Below are positions 1 to 6,766 of a stretch of DNA of 6,766 nucleotides, one piece after another. The position numbers and the translations under genes are program-made. Source of the stretch: WS-7 sp035635575 (lineage in GTDB: Bacteria; Eisenbacteria; RBG-16-71-46; SZUA-252); contig DASQAV010000042.1 of NCBI GenBank assembly GCA_035635575.1, positions 1 through 6,766 of the forward strand, written 5' to 3'. The notes below the pieces were generated by a model that made no database searches, was not told the DNA's origin, and was given only the letters and a program-made list of their open reading frames with translations. Position 1 is the first letter of the stretch. The number at the start of each line of letters is the position of its first letter.

Positions 1-1122
1 GCCGCCCTTCTGATCACGCTGCTCGGCGCGGTCGCGGGCGCGATCCTGGTTCCACAAGAATTGGCACGCCGGGACGCGCAGCCGATTCCTACCCATTCGC
101 CGATGCATCGAAAGCCGCCGCGAGCCGGGGCAGCGGCGGCGAAGCAGATCCCATTCGTCCGCGGCGTCTGCTGGGAAGGTGCGGAGAAGATCGATTCGAC
201 CGATCTCGATCCGCTCCTGCGCATCCGCGCGAACTGGATCTCGCAGACCCCCTTCGGCTGGCAGCGGGGTCTCGACACGCCGGAGGTCCGGAGCTCCCAT
301 GGGGCGTCGGGCGATGGAGCCCGCCACCACCATGGCTTCTGGGGCGAAAGCGACGAAGGCATCGTCGCGACCACGCGCTGGGCGCACGCGCGAGGCATCC
401 GGGTCCTGCTCAAGCCGCACCTCTGGACGCGCTCCGGATGGTCGGGCTCGATCGCCATGAAGAACGAACAGGATTGGGCGCAGTGGTTCGCGGAGTACCG
501 CGCGTTCATCCTGCGCTACGCCGATCTCGCCGAGCGGACCGGCGCCGAAGCCCTGGCGGTGGGGACCGAGCTGGGAGGAACCACCAAGCGCGATCGCGAG
601 TGGCGCTCCATCATCGCCGACGTGCGCCGCCACTACCGCGGCACGCTGGTCTACTGCGCGAACTGGGCCGAGGACCTTCATCACACGCAGTTCTGGGACA
701 CGCTCGACTGGATCGGCGTGCAGGCCTATTACCCGCTCAGCGACCAGCCGGGGCCAACGACCGAGATGCTCGTCCGTGCGTGGGACGGGCCCCTCGCCGA
801 CCTCGAGACCATTGCGCGGATCTGGGGGAAGCCCGTCGTCCTGACCGAGATCGGCTACCACAGCCTGGACACGGCCGCGAGCCGCCCCTGGGAATGGGAC
901 CTCCCGGGAAGCCTCTCCATGGAGACCCAGGCACGCTGCTACGAGGCGCTATTCCAAGCGGTTTCGGATCATCCGGTCGTGCACGGGGTATTCATCTGGA
1001 AGTGGCACCCGGACTACGCGCGCGCGGGCGGCCCTGGGGACACCGAGTATTCCCCCCAGCGGAAGCCGGCAGAAGCGGTTCTCGCCCGCGGGTATACGGC
1101 GATCGAGAAGCGGGGAATCTAG
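1..1122 (+). CDS. GH113-like TIM-barrel glycoside hydrolase, membrane-anchored or secreted (5' end outside window)
   Basis: The frame is open from base 1, and the first 18 codons read as a hydrophobic stretch (AALLITLLGAVAGAILVP). This is the end of a signal peptide or N-terminal anchor, so the TTG at 61 is unlikely to be the start and the gene begins before the window. The rest resembles GH113-type (beta-mannanase-like) barrels: KPHLWTR at residues 138-144 of the visible part, GTELGG with candidate acid/base Glu190, ANW at 220-222, QAYYPL at 241-246, and TEIGY with candidate nucleophile Glu283. The C-terminal part has an FIWKW strand, then a DTEYSPQRKPAE segment typical of these proteins. 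Both catalytic Glu positions are present, so an active retaining glycosidase outside the cytoplasm is likely. Substrate is unknown; mannan is only a family-based guess. The next gene is functionally unrelated and separated by 126 bp. Confidence 0.85.
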   Translation, partial: AALLITLLGAVAGAILVPQELARRDAQPIPTHSPMHRKPPRAGAAAAKQIPFVRGVCWEGAEKIDSTDLDPLLRIRANWISQTPFGWQRGLDTPEVRSSHGASGDGARHHHGFWGESDEGIVATTRWAHARGIRVLLKPHLWTRSGWSGSIAMKNEQDWAQWFAEYRAFILRYADLAERTGAEALAVGTELGGTTKRDREWRSIIADVRRHYRGTLVYCANWAEDLHHTQFWDTLDWIGVQAYYPLSDQPGPTTEMLVRAWDGPLADLETIARIWGKPVVLTEIGYHSLDTAASRPWEWDLPGSLSMETQARCYEALFQAVSDHPVVHGVFIWKWHPDYARAGGPGDTEYSPQRKPAEAVLARGYTAIEKRGI

Positions 1123-1162
1123 GGGTAGTGGTCTAGTTTCAAAAGACCACCACCGAATCTAG
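1115..1162. repeat. 8-bp direct repeats flanking an imperfect inverted repeat
   Basis: GAATCTAG occurs at 1115-1122, where it includes the last codons and stop of the glycosidase gene, and again at 1155-1162. The 32 bases between them are almost entirely the imperfect hairpin. The layout resembles a target duplication around a tiny palindromic insert, but one copy and 8 bp are too little to prove it. Confidence 0.4.
1124..1154 (+). terminator. Hairpin after the glycosidase gene, possible terminator
   Basis: Two bases after the TAG stop, an 11-nt arm (1124-1134) pairs with 1144-1154 with a single A/C mismatch around a 9-nt loop. No T-run follows on the plus strand, so termination would be inefficient or not of the standard intrinsic type. 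The hairpin is bracketed by two copies of GAATCTAG (1115-1122 and 1155-1162). Confidence 0.4.
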
Positions 1163-1169
1163 CCCTCCC

Positions 1170-1198
1170 TTGTAGCGTGTGGGGCCCTCTGTTAGGCT
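1170..1198 (+). promoter_or_regulatory. Weak sigma70-like promoter for the paralogue/cstA operon
   Basis: TTGTAG (1170-1175) and TAGGCT (1193-1198) are separated by 17 bp; each matches about half of the consensus hexamer. Transcription would start near 1205, giving a leader of about 44 nt before the ATG at 1249. It is the only TTG/17/TA-T arrangement noticed in this gap. Confidence 0.3.
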
Positions 1199-1237
1199 CC
1201 CGGCGAGTGACCGGCACTCCCACCCCAGCTCTCAGAT

Positions 1238-1243
1238 GGAGGA
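1238..1243 (+). promoter_or_regulatory. Ribosome binding site fixing the start at 1249
   Basis: GGAGGA ends 5 nt before ATG 1249. The upstream in-frame ATG at 1177 has no comparable site and would place 24 polar residues ahead of a clear signal peptide, so 1249 is preferred. Confidence 0.8.
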
Positions 1244-1248
1244 CATGG

Positions 1249-1800
1249 ATGAAGACTCGCAAGGCTCTGTCCGTTGCCGTGCTCGCCGCGTTCGTCCTGT
1301 GGATCGCGCCCGTCGTGTTCGCCCAATCCGGTACCACGAGCGGTTCCGCGCCCGCCACGCCTGCCCCGACGGCCACGACGGCGCCCGCGAAGCCCGCGCC
1401 CGCCAAGGCCGCGGCCGCGAAGTCAGGGGCCACGAAGGCGGACGCGACGAAATCCGCAGCCAAGAAGGAAGCGGCGGTGGCCACCGGCCCGCGCTCGGTC
1501 ATCGGCGAGGTCGTCGATCCGGCGTGCTGGATCGTGAACGGCGCGAAGGGAGCGACGCACAAGGAATGCGCGATCGCCTGCGCGAAGGCGGGACAGGTTC
1601 TCGGAATCGTCGAGAGCAAGACCCAGAAGCTCTACATGGTCGCGACCGACAAGCCGGGCGAGGATCCGAACAAGGGACTCATCGATTACGTTGGCCAGAT
1701 CGTGTTGGTGAAGGGGCGGGTGTACTCGCGCGGTGGCGCGACCGGGATCAAGATCACCTCCGTCGAGCCGTACAGCCCGACGCCGGTGATTCCGCAGTGA
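1249..1800 (+). CDS. Secreted protein with Cys/His (C-x13-C-x3-C) domain, paralogue 1
   Basis: 183 residues. Residues 1-25 form a signal peptide (KTRK, a hydrophobic core, then VFA before Gln26). Residues 26 to about 80 are a low-complexity Ala/Pro/Lys/Thr linker. The folded part, about 82-175, starts with GEVVDPAC and contains Cys93, His104, Cys107 and Cys111 in the pattern C-x13-C-x3-C with H-x2-C. It ends in alternating short strands (QIVLVKGRVY, GIKITSVEP) that look like a small beta barrel, perhaps OB-like. The next gene encodes a paralogue: about 40 identical positions over roughly 90 aligned by eye, with all four Cys/His residues kept. I do not recognise a characterised function. The Cys/His set could bind a metal or form a disulfide plus a free thiol. 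There is no CxxCH haem motif and no thioredoxin CxxC. Likely first gene of an operon with the paralogue and cstA. Confidence 0.85.
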   Translation: MKTRKALSVAVLAAFVLWIAPVVFAQSGTTSGSAPATPAPTATTAPAKPAPAKAAAAKSGATKADATKSAAKKEAAVATGPRSVIGEVVDPACWIVNGAKGATHKECAIACAKAGQVLGIVESKTQKLYMVATDKPGEDPNKGLIDYVGQIVLVKGRVYSRGGATGIKITSVEPYSPTPVIPQ

Positions 1801-1843
1801 TCAGCCGTCGGACCCACGATCCGATAGCGTAACGAGGGAAGTC

Positions 1844-1849
1844 GGAGGA
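1844..1849 (+). promoter_or_regulatory. Ribosome binding site of paralogue 2
   Basis: GGAGGA precedes ATG 1853 closely (3 nt after its last base). The sequence matches the site in front of paralogue 1, suggesting similar translation strength for the pair. Confidence 0.7.
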
Positions 1850-1852
1850 ATC

Positions 1853-2527
1853 ATGCAGGTGAATCAAGCTCGCACGCTCGCGCTCTCGGCTTTGGCTGTG
1901 GCGCTCCTCTTCGTCGCAACGGCCGGCGCCCGGCAGGGTGGGAACGCTTCCACGCAGTCCCAGGAGGCGACCGCACCCAGTCCGCCGGTGAAGGTCAAGG
2001 CAGCGGGGTCGGGCGCGTCTACCTCCGCGCCCATGTCGCATCATCATGGAGCGCCGGTGGCCTCGAAAGCTCCGGCTGCGAGCCCCGAGGTCAAAGGCCA
2101 GTACATGACGATCGTCGGCGAGGTGATGGATCCAGCGTGCTTCCTCGAGGCGGGAGCGAAGTCGGTCGGTCCGGGGCACTACCAGTGCGCGATCGATTGC
2201 GCCAAATCCGGACAGACGCTCGCGATCTATTCCCGCGATCAGGACCAGATCTACTTCATCGCTGGGGAACTCCCGGGGAAGAACCCGAACGATCCCGTGA
2301 TGGCCTACATTCACAAGAGAGTCGACGTGTCGGGAACGGTGTACCACCGCTCGGGTGCCTACGGCATCGTGATCACCAAGGTCACGCTGCACGAGGACAA
2401 GCCCGCGGGCGCCGAGAAAGCGGAAGCAGTCAAGAAGGTGGCCCCGACAAGGATCGAGGTCGAAACCGAAGGGGCGACCGGTCAGGACACCGGCACGCCC
2501 GCGACGGGAGCCCCCGCGGGGAAATAG
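1853..2527 (+). CDS. Secreted protein with Cys/His (C-x15-C-x3-C) domain, paralogue 2
   Basis: 224 residues. The N-terminus is a signal peptide with probable cleavage near ATAGA (residues 22-26). A linker follows that is rich in Ser/Ala/Pro and carries three consecutive His (63-65, MSHHHG). The conserved domain, about 86-180, holds GEVMDPAC with Cys96, then His109, Cys112 and Cys116, and ends in strands RVDVSGTVYHR and YGIVITKV. Compared with paralogue 1 it has two extra residues between the first and second Cys and a roughly 40-residue charged, probably disordered C-terminal tail. Only 52 bp separate it from paralogue 1, and 33 bp separate it from cstA, all on one strand, which points to co-transcription. 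Function is unknown. The tandem arrangement suggests gene duplication with divergence, and the two products may work as a pair. Export to the periplasm or cell surface is well supported; metal binding is only a hypothesis. Confidence 0.85.
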   Translation: MQVNQARTLALSALAVALLFVATAGARQGGNASTQSQEATAPSPPVKVKAAGSGASTSAPMSHHHGAPVASKAPAASPEVKGQYMTIVGEVMDPACFLEAGAKSVGPGHYQCAIDCAKSGQTLAIYSRDQDQIYFIAGELPGKNPNDPVMAYIHKRVDVSGTVYHRSGAYGIVITKVTLHEDKPAGAEKAEAVKKVAPTRIEVETEGATGQDTGTPATGAPAGK

Positions 2528-2560
2528 CCCTATCTCGATGAGTCGCCGGCGGCCGACAGA

Positions 2561-4425
<1,865 letters not shown>

Positions 4426-4429
<4 letters not shown>

Positions 4430-5319
4430 CCTACCGGCAGGGCGGCCATCTCCGAGAAGGTCGTCAGCTCGATTCCCTGAGACTCGATGATCCGCCTCGT
4501 CTCCGGGCTCGTCAGCGCCTCCAGCTCCTCCCGCCACTCGTAATCCCACCCCGCGATCGGCGAGCCGTCCGGCTCCCCTCGCCCCGGGTGGCACACGAGC
4601 TCGCTCGTCCCCTGCGGCACGCCGAAGAGCACCGAGCGGAGTGCCTTCTGGTCCAGGTGCCCCGAGCTGTGGAACCCGAAGAACCGGTCGGGCGTCCGGA
4701 TGCCCGAGGCGTTCAGGTGCGGAAGATTCGACTGCTCCATCAAGCGCAGCGGGAGGAATTCCAGCGAGCGCCGGACGGTTCCTTTCTCGGCGCGCCGCAG
4801 CACGGTCGGCACGCGGGGAAAGCGCATGGCCAGGATCCCGTTCGCGCGCGCGATCCGGAGCGCGATGCGGAAGAGCCCCGGCACGAGATGCAGGTGCTGG
4901 ATCGAGTCGAGGTGGGTCATCCGAACGCCCGCTCCGCGCAGCCGCGCGATCTGGGCCGACCACTCGGCCTCCACCTCCTCGTCCCGCACGCCTCCTCCGA
5001 GGTACCGCGCCATGAACTCACCGTAGCCGGGAAGGAAGGCTCCGTCTTCCTGCACGAGGGAGGGCACCTGGTCGCGCGGCAGAACGGGCGTCCCCTGCAC
5101 GATCATGAGGTGGATTCCCATGTCGAGATCGGGTTGGCCCGCGGCGTAGTGCGCGGCTCGATCGAACGCGGCTCCGGTCGCGACGAGGCTCGCGCTCGTC
5201 AGGATTCCGCGCTCGAACGCGTCGATGACTCCATCCGTGATGGGGAGCGTGAGGCCGAAATCGTCGGCGTTGACGATGAGCCGCCTGCCCGCGGCGGCGC
5301 CTATCAGAGGCACTCGCAT
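4426..5319 (-). CDS. ChbG/HpnK (YdjC-like) family carbohydrate deacetylase homologue
   Basis: 297 residues. Family members remove N-acetyl groups from amino sugars (ChbG on chitooligosaccharides, HpnK in hopanoid glycan modification) with a divalent metal. Visible motifs are NADDFG at 17-22 (Asp20 aligns with the catalytic Asp11 of ChbG), GIHL with His70 (aligns with metal ligand His61), HLDSIQHLHLVPG at 136-148, and CHPG with His244, followed by a conserved REEL/ALTS segment. Unusual: position 140 is Ile where ChbG has metal ligand His125 (HLDSH). The ATC codon differs from CAC by two bases, so a single sequencing error does not explain it. The family call is firm; catalytic activity is uncertain. 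ATG 5319 lacks a Shine-Dalgarno but has a promoter directly ahead, fitting a near-leaderless mRNA. No neighbouring gene indicates its substrate. It overlaps cstA by 4 bp at the stops. Confidence 0.88.
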
Positions 5320-5328
5320 GTGGGACGA

Positions 5329-5357
5329 AGGGTAGGGAAGGGGCGCGCGGATATCAA
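5329..5357 (-). promoter_or_regulatory. Promoter for the deacetylase gene, near-leaderless
   Basis: On the minus strand TTGATA (5357-5352; five of six match the -35 consensus) is followed after exactly 17 bp by TACCCT (5334-5329). The expected start of transcription is near 5322, only about three bases before the ATG at 5319. This agrees with the absence of a ribosome binding site. The -35 box lies in the tail of the preceding terminator. Confidence 0.5.
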
Positions 5358-5363
5358 GCGAAA

Positions 5364-5391
5364 CGGCCCGAAACCACGGGGTTCCGGGCCG
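5364..5391 (-). terminator. Intrinsic terminator of the lipoprotein gene
   Basis: Arms 5364-5375 and 5380-5391 form a 12-position GC-rich stem with one A/C mismatch and a 4-nt loop. On the minus strand it lies about 30 bases after the lipoprotein stop and is followed by TTTCGCTT, a short T-rich tail. It separates the lipoprotein transcript from the deacetylase gene. Confidence 0.75.
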
Positions 5392-5420
5392 CTGGGATCG
5401 CGAAATTCAGGAGGTTACGT

Positions 5421-5966
5421 CTACTTGTCTGCGAAGTTGTCCACCTGGACCGAGAGATAGGCCACCGCGGAGACCCGGTCCCCGTTATTGCCGGCAGTCC
5501 GCACCCAGCCTGTGAAGTCGATCCGCGCGGTGGCGATCGAGGTGGTGGTGAGAGTATAGAGGAGCGCTGCCTTCTCGGAAGGGTTGCTGATCGCGATGGA
5601 CGCGTCTACAGAGGTGCCCGAGGGTACGGTCAGGTTCATGCCGCCTGCGATCGGGCTGTAGATGCCGTTGTCGTATGTCACCCTGTAGTGATCGACGATG
5701 ATCTCGGAAAAGGGCGTTCCGGGATCCAAGGGGGCGCCGCCGGTGTGAGGAGAATTGGTGAACGTCACGACCACATTGTCGGTCGGGATGTATGGGTTTA
5801 GCGAGTCCTTGTCATTGTACAGGTCACTGTAGAATGTCGAGCCGCCGTTCACGCTCACGACCTTGAGATCCGCGCGCGTCGACGTGCTCGTGCAGCCGCC
5901 GACGAAAAAGAGCGCCGTGACCGCCATCAACGCCGTCCCTGCCAGCACTGCACCATTCAACTTCAT
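5421..5966 (-). CDS. Small lipoprotein of unknown function
   Basis: 181 residues. The N-terminus (MKLNG, a hydrophobic core, then FFVGGC) is a lipoprotein signal with lipidated Cys25, so the product is probably anchored to a membrane facing the periplasm or surface. The mature part has few charges and is rich in Thr, Ser, Val and Asn. It contains strand-like stretches such as NVVVTFTN, SEIIVDHYRVTYDNG, GGMNLTVPSG and RVSAVAYLSVQVDNF, which suggest a beta-sandwich (Ig-like) fold. There is one Cys, no visible catalytic motif and no recognised domain. The start is supported by AAGGAG six bases upstream. It has its own terminator, and a 230-bp gap separates it from the upstream superoxide dismutase gene, so it is probably transcribed alone. 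Its function cannot be read from the sequence. Confidence 0.8.
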   Translation of the reverse strand: MKLNGAVLAGTALMAVTALFFVGGCTSTSTRADLKVVSVNGGSTFYSDLYNDKDSLNPYIPTDNVVVTFTNSPHTGGAPLDPGTPFSEIIVDHYRVTYDNGIYSPIAGGMNLTVPSGTSVDASIAISNPSEKAALLYTLTTTSIATARIDFTGWVRTAGNNGDRVSAVAYLSVQVDNFADK

Positions 5967-5972
5967 AGACGT

Positions 5973-5978
5973 CTCCTT
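5973..5978 (-). promoter_or_regulatory. Ribosome binding site of the lipoprotein gene
   Basis: On the minus strand AAGGAG is followed by a 6-nt spacer and the ATG at 5966, a near-ideal arrangement that fixes this start. Confidence 0.8.
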
Positions 5979-6060
5979 GGCCTTCGCGATCCCAATCGCA
6001 TGTGGTCACAGGAAGAAAGCGGATGATCCCAACCGGGGTCGAGCAAGGTACATGCCACAT

Positions 6061-6076
6061 CGCAACGCGCGTTGCG
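6061..6076. repeat. 16-bp perfect palindrome, candidate operator
   Basis: CGCAACGCGCGTTGCG reads identically on both strands. It lies 94 bp upstream of the lipoprotein start, in the gap after the superoxide dismutase gene. A palindrome without a loop is more typical of a dimeric regulator site than of an RNA hairpin. No promoter could be recognised near it in 5979-6196. Confidence 0.4.
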
Positions 6077-6139
6077 TCTTCGCTATCTGCTTGGGATGGT
6101 GCGGCGTGAGGTGAGTGGGGCGTGATGCTCAGCGAGGCT

Positions 6140-6177
6140 CGGCGGGCGCGTCGTGCGAAATGCACGAGCGCCCACCG
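6140..6177 (-). terminator. GC-rich hairpin after superoxide dismutase, probable terminator
   Basis: About 20 bases after the stop on the minus strand, 6144-6156 (one bulged G at 6150) pairs with 6162-6173 around a 5-nt loop. Three further pairs (6140-6142 with 6175-6177) lie beyond a C/A mismatch. The stem is long and very stable but no T-run follows, so it may terminate weakly or mainly protect the 3' end of the mRNA. Confidence 0.5.
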
Positions 6178-6196
6178 GCCTGCAATGGTGCGGTGC

Positions 6197-6766
6197 TTAC
6201 TTCTTGGCCAGCGCCATGTTCACGGCGGCGAGATAGCGACGGTTCACCTCGGGCCAATTGATATTGCGCATGAACGCCTCGAGGTACGCCTTGCGATCGC
6301 TGCCGTAGTCGATGAAGTAGGAGTGCTCGTACGTATCGCAGGGAAGCACCGGGAAGGTTCCCCACACGCCGCCCTGGTTCTGCGCGTCACCGATGAAATT
6401 GTGCAGACGTCCATCGGTGGGATCGTAGGCGAGCACCACCCAGCCGCGCGCGCACATGCCGGATGCCTTGAAGTCCTCCTCCCACGATGCGTAGGAGCCG
6501 AAGTCCTCCTTGATCTTGTCGAATACCTCGCCCGCGGGCTGGCCGTCGCCGCCCATGACGCCGAAGTAGATCTCGTGGAGGATCTGCCCGTTCGCCGCGA
6601 AGGTCTCTTCGTGCTTGAGCCCGCGCATCTGGCTGTAGATCTGATTCGCCTTGCTGCGATCCACGCCCGCAAGCGCTTCCTCGATTTCGTTCCGCTTGTT
6701 GACGTAGCCGGCGTAGAGCTTGTCGTGATGGATCTCGATGGTCTTTGCTCCGATGCCCTTCAGCGC
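6197..6766 (-). CDS. sod: Fe/Mn-family superoxide dismutase (5' end outside window)
   Basis: 189 residues are visible. The frame stays open to the right edge and the protein begins upstream of it, so the GTG at 6664 is internal. The enzyme converts superoxide to hydrogen peroxide and oxygen. All four metal ligands are recognisable (numbering from the window edge): His13 in EIHHDKLY, His64 in GQILHEIYF, and Asp144 and His148 in DTYEHSYF. DYGSDRKAYLEAF and INWPEVNRRY complete the C-terminal domain. Gly lies four residues before His64 and Gln-rich DAQNQ lies in the C-terminal half, more like manganese than iron enzymes, but metal choice cannot be settled by eye. Usual HHxKHH reads HHDKLY here, so the second-shell His is Leu, while gateway Tyr21 is kept. 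No export signal is visible in the part seen. Confidence 0.95.
   Translation of the reverse strand, partial: ALKGIGAKTIEIHHDKLYAGYVNKRNEIEEALAGVDRSKANQIYSQMRGLKHEETFAANGQILHEIYFGVMGGDGQPAGEVFDKIKEDFGSYASWEEDFKASGMCARGWVVLAYDPTDGRLHNFIGDAQNQGGVWGTFPVLPCDTYEHSYFIDYGSDRKAYLEAFMRNINWPEVNRRYLAAVNMALAKK

Noticed and set aside
61..63. TTG as the start of the glycosidase
   Set aside because: The frame is open to base 1 and encodes a hydrophobic export segment just upstream, so the real start is outside the window.
1330..1480. Repetitive GC-rich stretch in paralogue 1 as a DNA repeat
   Set aside because: It is the codon-level result of an Ala/Pro/Lys linker without a regular repeat unit.
1807..1823. 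Small hairpin (TCGGA/TCCGA) between the two paralogues
   Set aside because: A 5-bp stem with a 7-nt loop is expected by chance and has no T-tail; it does not argue against co-transcription.
5979..6196. Promoter for the lipoprotein gene
   Set aside because: TTGCTC and TTGGGA on the minus strand have no acceptable -10 partner at 16-18 bp, and TACCTT has no -35, so none is listed.
6662..6664. GTG as the superoxide dismutase start
   Set aside because: It would remove the first metal-ligand helix (EIHHDKLY), which is encoded in frame up to the window edge.

Overview
The window is a GC-rich bacterial segment with strong G/C bias at third codon positions and mostly tight gene spacing. No mobile element, RNA gene or CRISPR array was seen. 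The genes suggest a free-living, aerobic or oxygen-tolerant bacterium with a lipoprotein-bearing envelope. The style fits high-GC environmental lineages (for example Eisenbacteria, Gemmatimonadota or Myxococcota), but nothing here fixes the taxon.

Layout, left to right. (1) 1-1122, plus strand: 3' part of a membrane-anchored or secreted GH113-like TIM-barrel glycosidase; the true start lies before the window. (2) 1123-1248: a direct-repeat-flanked hairpin and a weak promoter. (3) 1249-4429, plus strand: a probable three-gene operon. It holds two tandem paralogous secreted proteins sharing a C-x13/15-C-x3-C domain with a His two residues before the second Cys, followed by a CstA-family carbon starvation/pyruvate-type transporter. 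(4) 4426-5319, minus strand: a ChbG/HpnK (YdjC-like) carbohydrate deacetylase homologue. It is convergent with cstA and shares the four bases TTAA for both stop codons. (5) 5320-5420: an intrinsic terminator for the next gene, with a good promoter on its tail that would give the deacetylase a nearly leaderless mRNA. (6) 5421-5966, minus strand: a small lipoprotein of unknown function. (7) 5967-6196: intergenic, with a 16-bp perfect palindrome and a GC-rich hairpin after the last gene. (8) 6197-6766, minus strand: an Fe/Mn superoxide dismutase running off the right end of the window.

The most interesting unit is the paralogue pair plus cstA. The two small proteins are exported, keep an invariant Cys/His set, differ in their linkers and tails, and sit directly ahead of a transporter gene. 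A joint role (metal or thiol chemistry at the envelope, or an accessory function for the transporter) is inference from context only. The second point is the deacetylase homologue, which has Ile where the family normally has a metal-binding His.
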